Assembly (NCBI GenBank): GCA_965230425.1
Contig: CBDDKW010000015.1
Location: 23,302-87,301, forward strand
DNA from: CBDDKW01 sp965230425
GTDB lineage: Bacteria > Pseudomonadota > Gammaproteobacteria > UBA1113
Direction of reading: 5' to 3'
DNA: 64,000 bases
Each line of letters opens with the position of its first letter. The stretch's first letter is position 1. Of the stretch, positions 6,843-15,894 are shown one piece after another. A model generated the notes under the pieces. That model had not been told where the DNA came from, ran no database searches, and saw only the letters and a list, made by a program, of their open reading frames with translations. The translations under genes and the position numbers were made by a program.

Positions 6843-8936
6843 ATGTGGAATACTATTAAAAAACGGACGAAGAATTTTTTTAGAAGTTGTAACATTACTG
6901 AGGCAGGTATATTACATAATTTTGTTTGTTGCATGCTACCTATCTTTTCTCTTTTTTTAGTTGCTGGGCGCTTGATGAGTAAGATGATTAGAATAGATAA
7001 ATGTTTTGGTAATGCAGAAGATGGATGTTACTGTGATGATTGTATAAATTGCAAAGGAAAGTGTGCAAGTAATTATTGTCAACCTATTATTCAACAATGT
7101 AAAGGCTATGCAGCACTATGTAACGATACATATTCTGTGGGTGGTTCCCGTGATGATGCTGTAATCTGTTGTGTAAAGGAGTGTGGTTGTTATGATTGCT
7201 CCAGTGAAGGATGCAGTAAACAAGCAACACGTAAAACTAGTTATGGTTGTGTTTTGGAAATGATATGTTGCTGTCGAGCATGCTATGTTGATTATGAATT
7301 CACTGATGCAGCAGGGAATGAATACTCAGGAAATAGAGCGGGGAAATTTTTTATACAATTATGTAATATGCCATTTCAAGTATTAGCTGAGTTTTTCACA
7401 TTAAATAAAATTAGTCATTTATTGACACTAGTTGCACTAGTATTGACAATTGTTGCAACGAATGATCATTTAGAACATGGAGAGAGAGACAAAAATATTA
7501 ATTTGTTAAATGCTGCGAGTCAGTTGGGTTTTGCAAGTTTTTTCATTGGTTTATACAGTAGTTTATATAAGTTAATAGAAGCAGTATTACGTAATCGCGA
7601 TCAAGCTAAAATGATAGGACGTGAATTATGTGATGATGAGGCACGGAGAAAATTAAAGCGCTATCTAAATAATTATTTAATTAGCCAAGCATCAGGTATT
7701 AAAGATACTTCAACTTTATGGATAAATGTTGGGTTAATTATTCTTGCTTCCATTGCTGAGTGTCAGGCCATTTATTTGAAATCGTTTAATAAAAAAGAAG
7801 GTCAAGATGATTTTAACCATTTATTATCGCTCCTGCCTATTGAGGCATTTGCTGTTTTATTATCATCATTTGCATTTAATATGATGTCACGAGTAGTCAA
7901 TCGTGCTAATGCAAATTTAAGAACAGAATATAATAAATATGTAGAAGAGAAAGTGGTAGAGTTGCATGATATAAACGTAACAGTTGAAGATGCAGATGGT
8001 ACAACAGAACAAAAGTGCGTAGGGTCATCATCGAGAGATCAATTCTATAGATTTTTTCCTAGTGATAGTAGATACCCACCGTATGTAACCGCAGGTTCTC
8101 AACATCAAGAAAGTCACTTTTTAAAATTGGGCAGAGCGCCTTTATTCGTACCGTCATCTGCGGAAGAATTTAAGCTCAATAGTGATTTCTCTATTAAGAT
8201 TATAATTCCACCGGAAGGTAATCATCCTCAAGATGAGCTGGAGTTAATACAAGGAAAAATAAAAGGTACACTTACTAATGATGATAATCACAACACTTTG
8301 ACTATTAGCACTACACAAAATCACTATTTAGGGTATGATGCTGGCAATAATAATAAATTACATCGTGAGTTAGTTCAGCAAGCCCAGCCGCCAAACCAAA
8401 CGCCACCAGCGAAAAAATTTCAAGAAAACAGACTTACACCACATATAACCGTTAATAAACAAATTTCAGGTCATCAGATGACAGTCTCTAGCACAATTAT
8501 AATTAAACATCCATATAAACATAATGAAAATGATAGAGAGTCAGCGTACATAAAGTGCAATTTTTACTTTACACTTGATACTAGAAGAATGAAAGACAGT
8601 TTTTCAAAAAATATTAACCTATGTTTTGAGATTAAAAATAATTATTTCATAAGGGTTTTCAAAACAGATGCCAACGGACAGTTGCAGGTTGATCCTAATG
8701 GTTCATTAACTTATCTTACCCGTGTGGGTGAGGGTACTGTTACAGTAACAGGAATTGCTTATATGCAACCAATTAGCGATGATACTTGCAACCGAAATGA
8801 ATATTATGAGCCAGCAGTGAAAAAAGAAGCTGACGGTCATTATAGTATTCGCCGCAGAGGAGCTAAACAAACTGTAGCAGCAGGTGAGTCTATAGAGCCA
8901 ATTCGAGTGCCTGGGAATATTGCTCGGATGGTGTAG
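6843..8936 (+). CDS. Cys-rich multi-pass membrane protein of unknown function
   Basis: I do not recognise the family. The 697-residue protein has a hydrophobic segment at ~25-45, then a region to ~155 with more than 20 cysteines, several in pairs or triplets (CYCDDCINCKGKC, ICCVKECGCYDC, ICCCRACY). Hydrophobic segments at ~187-207, 226-247, 290-312 and 330-352 look membrane-spanning. Residues ~360-697 are hydrophilic, rich in Asn/Asp/Thr and probably beta-structured. The ribosome site AGGAAGGA lies 10 bases before the ATG. It sits alone in an accessory region among mobile DNA, so a host-interaction or surface role is possible but unproven. The cysteines could bind metal or form disulfides. 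Confidence 0.75.
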   Translation: MWNTIKKRTKNFFRSCNITEAGILHNFVCCMLPIFSLFLVAGRLMSKMIRIDKCFGNAEDGCYCDDCINCKGKCASNYCQPIIQQCKGYAALCNDTYSVGGSRDDAVICCVKECGCYDCSSEGCSKQATRKTSYGCVLEMICCCRACYVDYEFTDAAGNEYSGNRAGKFFIQLCNMPFQVLAEFFTLNKISHLLTLVALVLTIVATNDHLEHGERDKNINLLNAASQLGFASFFIGLYSSLYKLIEAVLRNRDQAKMIGRELCDDEARRKLKRYLNNYLISQASGIKDTSTLWINVGLIILASIAECQAIYLKSFNKKEGQDDFNHLLSLLPIEAFAVLLSSFAFNMMSRVVNRANANLRTEYNKYVEEKVVELHDINVTVEDADGTTEQKCVGSSSRDQFYRFFPSDSRYPPYVTAGSQHQESHFLKLGRAPLFVPSSAEEFKLNSDFSIKIIIPPEGNHPQDELELIQGKIKGTLTNDDNHNTLTISTTQNHYLGYDAGNNNKLHRELVQQAQPPNQTPPAKKFQENRLTPHITVNKQISGHQMTVSSTIIIKHPYKHNENDRESAYIKCNFYFTLDTRRMKDSFSKNINLCFEIKNNYFIRVFKTDANGQLQVDPNGSLTYLTRVGEGTVTVTGIAYMQPISDDTCNRNEYYEPAVKKEADGHYSIRRRGAKQTVAAGESIEPIRVPGNIARMV

Positions 8937-8943
8937 TATTATG

Positions 8944-9163
8944 CTACGCATAAGCATTGTCACCAGTCGTGGCTGAAACCATTTCACCTAGCCCACCACC
9001 GAGAGAGTGACCGGTATTAGTAATTTCCTTGACTTTATAGTTGTTATTGGTGATAGCTTGTTGTACTTCATTATAAAAATGCATGGCACTGTGATATTGA
9101 CTCGGTACATTATGGGTTGCACTAATTGCCAAATCATTTTTTAAGCCAACATACTTGTTTTAA
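8944..9163 (-). pseudogene. Remnant of a class 3-type lipase/hydrolase
   Basis: The open stretch of about 70 codons reads KNDLAISATHNVPSQYHSAM, then FYNEVQQAI and ITNTGHSLGGGLGEMVSA. GHSLGG is the nucleophile elbow of lipase-3/DUF2974-type hydrolases, and the preceding helix matches those families. An in-frame stop upstream near 9164 and one at 8944, soon after the elbow, leave no Asp or His of the triad and no N-terminus. This is a decayed fragment, tail to tail with the Cys-rich protein gene. Confidence 0.6.
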
Positions 9164-9165
9164 TT

Positions 9166-9529
9166 TTTTTGTTAAGAAACCTATAGATGCCAAGTGTAAA
9201 TAAATTAAATATTATTTAATTTAACTGTTAAGTACTTGTTACATTCAAATTTTGATTTTCATAGGTTGTTGAATATATACAAAGTTTAATTTTTTAATTG
9301 TTTATATTTATTCACGAATGGTTGTTTTGTATATGGCGAGTCTGTTTACCTAGTCCAGTTACTATACAGGTAGGCATACTAGTGGTAGAATTCTCAACGA
9401 TCGTCGAGCGAGCTAGATCTTAAAATACCGTATTCCATTGAGCCAAAGCATATGCTTGTCTCATCTGGGTGCAGAGAACTAATAATATTTCAGCTTTATA
9501 GTAATAGTGGTATAGCGCACGACTGTTAG
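9166..9529. other. AT-rich intergenic region, no gene seen
   Basis: About 360 bases lie between the lipase remnant and the TPR/nucleotidyltransferase gene. The first half is strongly AT-rich; the second half is closer to genome average. I see no open frame of note, no tRNA and no repeat shared with other parts of the window. It presumably contains the promoter of the next gene. Confidence 0.5.
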
Positions 9530-9535
9530 TTGGAG

Positions 9536-11902
9536 ATGGAATATCTTAATAATATAAGAATAATAACGATGACAGATGAAATTACCTCCGAACACGCAGA
9601 AGCGACATATAAGAAATTTTATGCAAATAATAAAATAACGTCTGCTCAGGATAGGAAAGACGTTGAACGAGCTATTAGTTTCTACAAAAGTATTGCTGTA
9701 AAAAAATACGATGATTACTTTAAGCTTGCTAGGTTACAGCATCTATTGCAAGACTATAATGCTGCGATATCTAACTATAAAAGCGGTATTGATAGCTTTT
9801 TAAAATGTCACCCACAGCTACTGAATAAGAGTTTAGCTATACGTCATGATTTTGATCGAGTGATACGTGAAATGAAAAGTGCATACATGACTGCACAGAA
9901 ATTTAGTGAAGCAAAAAATTATTTTAATAGTTTAGCTAAAAACATGAATGCCCGAACATGTTTATGTATTCATATAGGCTTGGTCGAGTTAAATATTATT
10001 ACTGGCGTATCAAGAAAATATATTATAAAGAGTATTGACGATATTATCACTTTGATAGAGAGTAATGAGGTATATTGTAGCAAGCTAACAGCAGCAAAAA
10101 ATTGTCTGAGTTTGCTTGAGAAACTTATAGATGCAGAACTTTATCAACAAGTAATTAATATTTATAAATTAAGTTTGCAATATAAGCACAAGCTTCTATT
10201 TCATCATAAATTACTGATTAGCTATGGTTACTTAAAAGCTGGGAATAAAGAACTTGCTAAACTAATAGCAAAGGATCTTATTCACAGTATGACTGCTGAT
10301 GATATTGAGGCAATGCGTCCTAAAAGATTATCTATTTTCGCTATCCTAGTTCGAAAACTTGGTTTAGTCGATGAAGTAGAACAAAAACTACTTAGCATTG
10401 GTATACCTAGTACTCATGAAGTATTTAAGTTATTCGACGGTGATGATGCATACAAAATATTAGCAAGTGTTAGCAGCTATGGTAGTAGACGCGTGAGTAA
10501 ACAACAGTTTACTATGGCTGAGTGGACGCGTAGAAATGGTAGGCAATCAGTAAGACGTCCACTAGCAAGAAATACCCAAGACATTGCACTACCCAATAAT
10601 TTAGTCACTTTGCAGGATGGTCTTGATGCGGCCAAATATTTCATGCAGTTGGTTGAAAATAAACAAGGACATACCGCTGTCTATGGTACGTTAGCACGCT
10701 TTGAGTTTGCTGGTAAAGAGACGTTGCCCAATGATATTGATATGACGACTGATTTATCAGTGAGTGAATTATTACGAATATTCGCCCCTTTTAAACCTGT
10801 AGAGTGCCCTTATCGTAACTTGGTTAGTATTAAATATAAAGGATGTGAGTTTAGTTTCTATTCTGATCCGAATAATTTTCATCTTAGTGATGAAAAGGCA
10901 GATAATTACGGAAAACCAAAAGCAATCGTGCCGCTGTTACATCATAATTTATTCCTGGTTCTTAAGCATGTCGCTGGGAAAAGTGCGGATGCTCATAGAG
11001 CAGGTAAACATCAGCGACAATCTATATTAGTCACATATGAAGGCTGCGCAGGGGTATCAGAGGCGATACATGAGAAACGTATAAGTCTACGAGCTGATTT
11101 AGGAGATGATTTGTCCTTCCTGCATAATGAACCCTTATGGATATTACGTTACTTACGTGATGTGGTGAATGGTTATCAAGCGAATGAGGCTATCAATGCT
11201 AAAGTCAAGCAGTGTGCCCATCAATCACTCCGGACACTAAAACCGACTCAAGTGCTAAATCAAATTAATAAAATGATCACGATTGGCTTAAGCCAAGAGC
11301 TTGTAACGTCAGCACATCAAGTTGGCGTATTAAAAGATATATTTCCTGGTTTAAATGACCTGGTTGAAATGTTGAACTCTAAAAAAAGTCAAATTACCTC
11401 TCAGTTTGATAAGGCTTTATATGAGAAATTATATGATTTCATTATTGCAAAGTTAGCAGGGTTTAAAAATTGCACCTATAAAAATAGTCTTTACTGGAAT
11501 CTAATCTTGCCGACGTATGCTGTAATGTTATTGCCAGAGTCAGTTATGGCTAAAGAAGGTACATTTACTACGGCAAAGCAGGATAACAAAATAGTATTTG
11601 GCATGGTGAAAGAGGCGTTAAGTGAAAATTGGCTGTTTGAAAAAATGCCGGATGAGTCTAAGAAGGCTTTGATTGATTATATGATGAAAGTTTTTTCTGA
11701 ATTTAAGCAAAGATTAGTGGACTCAGATAGTTTGCAAGTGGTACAGCGTTCGGGTGTTATTTCCCAGGCTAGTGGAGATATGCAGCAGTCTGGTGCAGGC
11801 CAAGTGGCCAAATCAATTGCCTTACACTGTGACTCTGAGGCCCCGTTGCCCCATGGCTCTCAAAGTCTGTCATTCCGTGGCTTGACTACAGGGTCCAGCT
11901 AA
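9536..11902 (+). CDS. TPR-like protein fused to a poly(A)-polymerase-like nucleotidyltransferase
   Basis: Residues ~30-300 are helical, TPR-like pairs (YFKLARLQHLLQDYNAAISN). From ~365 the protein resembles the PcnB/CCA-adding head: TAVYGTLARFEF, then LPNDIDMTTD, whose aspartates fit the catalytic DxD (D402/D404 counted from the TTG at 9530), and EFSFYSDPNNFHL for the third carboxylate strand. NEPLWILRYLRDVVNGYQAN to IFPGLNDLVEML matches the RNA-binding helices that follow the head in poly(A) polymerases. The usual GG of the P-loop (GGxVRD) is changed to YGTLARF. Start: ATG 9536, with TTG 9530 and ATG 9569 in frame as alternatives. It may add nucleotides to RNA or a host factor; inferred from fold only. 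Confidence 0.65.
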   Translation: MEYLNNIRIITMTDEITSEHAEATYKKFYANNKITSAQDRKDVERAISFYKSIAVKKYDDYFKLARLQHLLQDYNAAISNYKSGIDSFLKCHPQLLNKSLAIRHDFDRVIREMKSAYMTAQKFSEAKNYFNSLAKNMNARTCLCIHIGLVELNIITGVSRKYIIKSIDDIITLIESNEVYCSKLTAAKNCLSLLEKLIDAELYQQVINIYKLSLQYKHKLLFHHKLLISYGYLKAGNKELAKLIAKDLIHSMTADDIEAMRPKRLSIFAILVRKLGLVDEVEQKLLSIGIPSTHEVFKLFDGDDAYKILASVSSYGSRRVSKQQFTMAEWTRRNGRQSVRRPLARNTQDIALPNNLVTLQDGLDAAKYFMQLVENKQGHTAVYGTLARFEFAGKETLPNDIDMTTDLSVSELLRIFAPFKPVECPYRNLVSIKYKGCEFSFYSDPNNFHLSDEKADNYGKPKAIVPLLHHNLFLVLKHVAGKSADAHRAGKHQRQSILVTYEGCAGVSEAIHEKRISLRADLGDDLSFLHNEPLWILRYLRDVVNGYQANEAINAKVKQCAHQSLRTLKPTQVLNQINKMITIGLSQELVTSAHQVGVLKDIFPGLNDLVEMLNSKKSQITSQFDKALYEKLYDFIIAKLAGFKNCTYKNSLYWNLILPTYAVMLLPESVMAKEGTFTTAKQDNKIVFGMVKEALSENWLFEKMPDESKKALIDYMMKVFSEFKQRLVDSDSLQVVQRSGVISQASGDMQQSGAGQVAKSIALHCDSEAPLPHGSQSLSFRGLTTGSS

Positions 11903-11934
11903 GCAATGATCTGGATACCGCGATTAAATCATGG

Positions 11935-12145
11935 TATGACGGTGGTGAGATCTCCCGCCGGTTTGACTACTTAGTAACAGCATTGTTTGAGTTTACGCAA
12001 TCATTGGGAGATTTCTCGCTGTGCTCGAAATGACAGTGGTAGAATATCTCACGGCACTCGAAAGGATAATAGCGAAGCTGTTGTCATCCCAAACAGTGGC
12101 GGTAGCCGCTGTGAGGGATCTCCTGATGATTTGGCTGTCTAGTAT
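11935..12145. repeat. Dispersed palindromic repeats, two adjacent partial copies
   Basis: Copy one (11935-12040) has GAGATCTCCCGCCGGTTTGA, TTAGTAACAGCATTG and ends GGGAGATTTCTCGCTGTGCT then CGAAATGACAG. Copy two (12085-12145) begins GTTGTCATCCC and contains GGCGGTAGCCGCTGTGAGGG then ATCTCCTGATGATTTGGCTG. The pair has the same order and junction as the copies at 4430-4612 and 17452-17552. The end of the FAD oxidoreductase frame runs into copy two. Confidence 0.7.
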
Positions 12146-13584
12146 ACAGTGCGCTTCCGACTATACAAACAACACAAGATATTACTTAAGAACACGTCTT
12201 CAATATTTTCCTGAGTAAATGCAGAAAAGACTGCTTGGATTGATTCATTAAGATTATCGACTGTCATATCAGGCAGTTGTTGTTTATATTTTTCAAATAA
12301 ACAATGGCTATATAAATAGCGACTTAAATGTGGCACATTACGGGTAAATTTTAAAGTACCTATAGCAGCTAAAGGATGTGGTGAGCCATTCGCATCACCA
12401 ATGGCGATTAATGGTGTATTTTTATAGGTGCTGATTTGTTTTTCTGTGATCATAGGTAGAATACCAAAGTGTGTCGCCATCATGATGTCTTGCTCTGTAC
12501 AGGGTAAATCATCGAAAAATTTATTTGTATCGTTACCAAAACAAAATGCATATTCAATATGTTTTTCATTGAGTAGGTTTTTTATGCGTTTTGCTTTGAG
12601 GGATTCTGGCTCTTTCGCTAAAATGTTTTTTTCTACTCTGAGTAAATCATTTTTAAAAGCAGCTTGGGAAAATACACTGATATTATCTCGGCGCCAATGC
12701 TCACCGTCGCGTGACTGGCGATGGTACCCATGAGCGTCAGTGCCTGGCGTTATATATAAAAATGATTGGCCTGTGACACTGAAATCAGGAAAATAATGTG
12801 GATTAAAATGCTCATCTAAACCTAATCGTTCACAGGCGTGTACTCCCGTAGCAATCAAAATAGCATCTACTTGCTGTAAATCAGGTAAAGTATCCAGCGT
12901 CAGTGGGTGGTCGTAATGGATAGTTGCTGAGGTATTTTCTAATGCTTCGCTGAGTACTTCTTGAAAAGTGCCAGTGGTTAAACGTAATTTGCCTGAATTA
13001 CCATCCAGAGCGCCACCACGGTTGAAGAATTCAGTGTAAAGAGACTCTCCGAGTATTGGCCGCAAACTCGCCTCTGCTTCTTTGAAAGAGATGTTTTGTG
13101 GCCGTAAAGCAGCTTTTTCTTTGCTCCGCGCTTCATATACAGTCACTTTAGCACCTTGTTTTGTTAAAACATATGCGGCTAAGAGTCCGGCTAAGCCCGC
13201 GCCAATAATCAGAATATGTGGACTTCCTAGAGATGCGCTAATTGTGAGTGAGTCAATGGCACTTAGATCTTGCACATATAAGTTGCGTAAATTCTTTAAG
13301 TGTTTATGCAGTTCTGTAGGCAGGTCATATTGGTTAAGTAAATTTAAGCATTCACCGGCGTGCTTAAGTGTAGTGAGTTGTTGGGCTTTATAGAGGTGTT
13401 TGCGCTGTTGGCGGATTTCGCCATAAACAAGCTGACTAAAATCTGCATAGCTCATGTTAGGCTGTTGTTGCAACTGAGCGGTAGCCATTTCACCCATGGT
13501 CTGTGCTAGCAAATCTAATTGGTTTTTGGTATAACTTGATTTCATAATTGAGAGATTACATGAAGTTGTTAAGGGATGCACCAT
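12139..13584 (-). CDS. FAD-dependent oxidoreductase/monooxygenase-like protein
   Basis: The ~481-residue protein has a long helical N-terminus (~1-120) and then a Rossmann FAD motif, ILIIGAGLAGLLAAYVL, at ~125-142 with the ribose-binding acidic residue in VTVYEAR. AILIATGVHACERLG and the late NTPLIAIGDANGSPHPLAAI are the second and third FAD-contact motifs. Substrate is unknown; it is distantly like aromatic or MICAL-type flavoprotein monooxygenases. Start: ATG at 13584 is preceded by AAGG at nine bases. An earlier frame start at 13605 overlaps the divergent gene, and a later ATG at 13545 has no ribosome site. Its last codons lie in a dispersed repeat, so the native C-terminus may have been altered by repeat insertion. 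Confidence 0.75.
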   Translation of the reverse strand: MVHPLTTSCNLSIMKSSYTKNQLDLLAQTMGEMATAQLQQQPNMSYADFSQLVYGEIRQQRKHLYKAQQLTTLKHAGECLNLLNQYDLPTELHKHLKNLRNLYVQDLSAIDSLTISASLGSPHILIIGAGLAGLLAAYVLTKQGAKVTVYEARSKEKAALRPQNISFKEAEASLRPILGESLYTEFFNRGGALDGNSGKLRLTTGTFQEVLSEALENTSATIHYDHPLTLDTLPDLQQVDAILIATGVHACERLGLDEHFNPHYFPDFSVTGQSFLYITPGTDAHGYHRQSRDGEHWRRDNISVFSQAAFKNDLLRVEKNILAKEPESLKAKRIKNLLNEKHIEYAFCFGNDTNKFFDDLPCTEQDIMMATHFGILPMITEKQISTYKNTPLIAIGDANGSPHPLAAIGTLKFTRNVPHLSRYLYSHCLFEKYKQQLPDMTVDNLNESIQAVFSAFTQENIEDVFLSNILCCLYSRKRTVY

Positions 13585-13585
13585 A

Positions 13586-13834
13586 ATGATCAACCTTTTT
13601 ACCAAACACCCGCGTTCAGTTAATGAAACCTATCTTCAACATTTATATTTTGCCTCAAAATTTGGGTTTACTTTAATGCTTAAGGGATTTATTAATGTGA
13701 TCCATGGCTTTTTACCATTTCTCTTTGAACAGACAGCGTCAGATTATGTGAAAAAAATGGCTCATCGCTTTAAATATCGTCATTTGCCAGAAGCAGAAGT
13801 ACCACCCATGCCCGCGGAAGATCAAATCCAGTAG
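13586..13834 (+). CDS. DUF6356 family small protein
   Basis: This 82-residue protein reads LFTKHPRSVNETYLQHLYFA, then SKFGFTLMLKGFINVIHGFL and PFLFEQTAS, which matches the DUF6356 family (short, partly hydrophobic, conserved LFxxHPxSVxETYxxH and HGxLPFLFExT). Function unknown; the hydrophobic middle suggests membrane association. Its start abuts the divergent oxidoreductase start, so the two share a promoter region. Its 3' end overlaps the coq7 stop by 13 bases in convergent orientation. Confidence 0.8.
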   Translation: MINLFTKHPRSVNETYLQHLYFASKFGFTLMLKGFINVIHGFLPFLFEQTASDYVKKMAHRFKYRHLPEAEVPPMPAEDQIQ

Positions 13835-14463
13835 GCAGTGGTTGTCATCACTTTCGAGACTGCCCCCATCAGTGATTTAACGGGTTGAGGTAAGCTCGCT
13901 GCACCGTACTCCATGGCTGTGGTGGCATGGTGTTCTTCATCAATACGCATTTGCTGTAAAATTTCACGGCTTTTATGATCATGCTCTGGTAAGCGTGCTA
14001 AATGCTTATCTAAGTGGGCCATAACTTGATATTCGGTTTCGGCGACGAAGCCTAAACTCCACTTATCACCGGCAATACCTGCAATTGCACCAATAGCTAC
14101 AGAGCCAGCAAACCAGAGTGGACTTAAATAAGTCTTGTGTGCGTTTAATTCCTGTAAGCGTTGTTCACACCAGGCTAAATGATCATTTTCTTCCGCTGCA
14201 GCACGTTCCATTTTATGCCGTACATCAGGTAGTTTTGCGGTTAAGCTTTGACCTAAATATAAACCTTGTGCGGATACTTCACCAGCATGATTGATACGCA
14301 TTAAACCAGCAGATAAGCGTTGTTCTTCCTGGCTGAGCGGGGTAGCAGTAATATCCTGTGCGGGGTTTTCGCGTTCGGTGGTGGTGGGTTTTCCAAGTAG
14401 CGTGCGCACACCTACATCAATATGTTTTATTGCTCGATCAAGTAATGAATACTGTCGCGACAT
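13822..14463 (-). CDS. coq7: 2-polyprenyl-3-methyl-6-methoxy-1,4-benzoquinol hydroxylase
   Basis: Coq7/UbiF-type hydroxylase carries out the C6 hydroxylation in ubiquinone biosynthesis with a di-iron centre. The 213-residue protein shows iron-ligand motifs of the ferritin-like fold: LMRINHAGEVSAQGLYLGQS, AAAEENDHLAWCEQRL, FVAETEYQVMAHLDKHL and MRIDEEHHATTAMEYG, matching the E, ExxH, E, ExxH pattern. The central segment SVAIGAIAGIAGDKWSLGF is the membrane-interfacial helix. The length is typical of bacterial Coq7. It directly follows the VOC-fold gene (adjacent, no gap), suggesting co-transcription. Confidence 0.95.
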   Translation of the reverse strand: MSRQYSLLDRAIKHIDVGVRTLLGKPTTTERENPAQDITATPLSQEEQRLSAGLMRINHAGEVSAQGLYLGQSLTAKLPDVRHKMERAAAEENDHLAWCEQRLQELNAHKTYLSPLWFAGSVAIGAIAGIAGDKWSLGFVAETEYQVMAHLDKHLARLPEHDHKSREILQQMRIDEEHHATTAMEYGAASLPQPVKSLMGAVSKVMTTTAYWI

Positions 14464-14892
14464 TTAATTATCCTCAGCGGTGTGATTAGCAACCAAGGGT
14501 GGATGGTAAAGTACTTGAATATGATTACCATCGGGATCTTTACAGTAAAAACTACGTGCGCCATCGCGGTGGTTCGTCGGTACATTATCTAAATCAACTT
14601 GATTATCGCGTAGATAATCATACCAGATGTCTACTTGCTCCATGTCTTTAACAATAAAACCCATATGGCTGAGACGCTGGTGCCCAGGTTTAAAATTTTC
14701 TGGGGCGCGATGCAAGGCTAAATTATCACTACCGCTGGTAAGATAGGCATGGTTTTCATCGGGTTGCCATTCTAGATCCATCCCCATCAAGCGCGTATAA
14801 AAATGCACACAGTCATCAAATTTTTCTACGATGAGGGCCACGTGGTGTAGGCCTAGTGTAGGTTCAGGTTTGGGTGTATCGACTTTTTTCAT
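14464..14892 (-). CDS. VOC (glyoxalase/bleomycin-resistance fold) family protein
   Basis: This is a 142-residue single-domain VOC protein. GLHHVALIVEKFDDCVHFYT opens the first beta-alpha-beta-beta-beta module, with a metal-ligand His at LHH. The second module runs from LSHMGFIVKDMEQVDIWYDY to SFYCKDPDGNHIQVLYH, where the DPDGNxIxxLYxP signature provides the Glu/His-side ligand position. It could be a lactoylglutathione lyase-like or dioxygenase-like enzyme; substrate cannot be told. It is upstream of and contiguous with coq7 on the same strand. Confidence 0.85.
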   Translation of the reverse strand: MKKVDTPKPEPTLGLHHVALIVEKFDDCVHFYTRLMGMDLEWQPDENHAYLTSGSDNLALHRAPENFKPGHQRLSHMGFIVKDMEQVDIWYDYLRDNQVDLDNVPTNHRDGARSFYCKDPDGNHIQVLYHPPLVANHTAEDN

Positions 14893-15114
14893 GGGGTATT
14901 CCTGCCTTTATTCATTATTGCGTATTATAAAGAAACTTATCTCTTCCTGCTAGCGGCTGAGTGATTGGAATAATGAGTAGCTATATTCCATGGTACTGCA
15001 GTTGTCGTAACCCGGAGCAAGAAACCACATGATCGCGCTTAGAAAAAGTGGTAATCTACCATCTATGTAAGGGCATCCACCCACGCCAAACCACAAAAAG
15101 TAATAACTAACTTA

Positions 15115-15894
15115 ATGATTTTACTCAAAAACATAGCTAAAACCTTCGATAATGGTGCTTCATATATTGTCAATAATCTTTCCCTAAACGTACAGAAAGG
15201 GGAAATTTTAGTGCTATTAGGTTCCTCTGGCTGTGGTAAAACCACCACCTTAAAAATGATTAACCGTTTAATTGAACCGAGTAGCGGTTTGATCGAGGTT
15301 AACGGACAGAATATTCAAACAGTTGATCCCATCCAACTTCGGCGTAGCATTGGTTATGTTTTTCAGGGGATTGGCCTATTCCCGCATATGTCTGTTGAGG
15401 ATAATATCAGTGTCGGTTTGCGTTTATTACATAAACCAACCAAAGAACGCCGTGAAAAAGCTCAAGAATTACTAGCCTTAGTTAACTTGTCAGCAGCAGA
15501 GTACGCGCACCGTTATCCACGTGAACTATCAGGTGGTCAACAACAGCGAGTTGGTGTGGCCCGCGCACTAGCTACTGGGGCTGATATTTTATTGATGGAT
15601 GAGCCTTTCGGTGCTTTAGATGCCATTACCCGTGAAGAATTACAAACAGAAATACTGCGCTTAAACCAGCAGTTACATAAGACGATTATTTTTGTGACTC
15701 ATGATTTGTTCGAAGCTTTGCGTTTGGGGGATCGGATTGCGGTTATGCGTGCAGGCCAGATTGAGCAAGTAGGTGAACCAACTGAAATAGTAAAACAGCC
15801 AGCTAGTGAATTTGTGCGTGATTTATTTGTTAAGCCTGCGCAGCAATTACGACGTGTTTGGCAGGACTATCAAGGGGAATTACCGCGTGAGTAG
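15115..15894 (+). CDS. Osmoprotectant (glycine betaine/choline-type) ABC transporter ATP-binding protein
   Basis: The ATPase of a quaternary-amine-type importer (OpuCA/OsmV family), 259 residues. Walker A is GSSGCGKT (36-43), the Q-loop is in GYVFQGIGLFPHM, the signature LSGGQQQR is at 138-145, and Walker B LLMDEPFGALDA has D162-E163; the H-loop is FVTHD. It lacks the C-terminal CBS pair found in OpuCA, so ionic-strength gating by CBS is not expected. The permease-binding-protein gene starts within its last codons, giving translational coupling. Confidence 0.88.
   Translation: MILLKNIAKTFDNGASYIVNNLSLNVQKGEILVLLGSSGCGKTTTLKMINRLIEPSSGLIEVNGQNIQTVDPIQLRRSIGYVFQGIGLFPHMSVEDNISVGLRLLHKPTKERREKAQELLALVNLSAAEYAHRYPRELSGGQQQRVGVARALATGADILLMDEPFGALDAITREELQTEILRLNQQLHKTIIFVTHDLFEALRLGDRIAVMRAGQIEQVGEPTEIVKQPASEFVRDLFVKPAQQLRRVWQDYQGELPRE

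Noticed and set aside
12021..12218. 65-codon frame reading from the dispersed repeat
   Set aside because: It spans the repeat and the antisense end of the FAD oxidoreductase; no start signal.
12428..13393. Two + strand frames of about 100 codons
   Set aside because: Antisense to the FAD oxidoreductase, which has clear FAD motifs.
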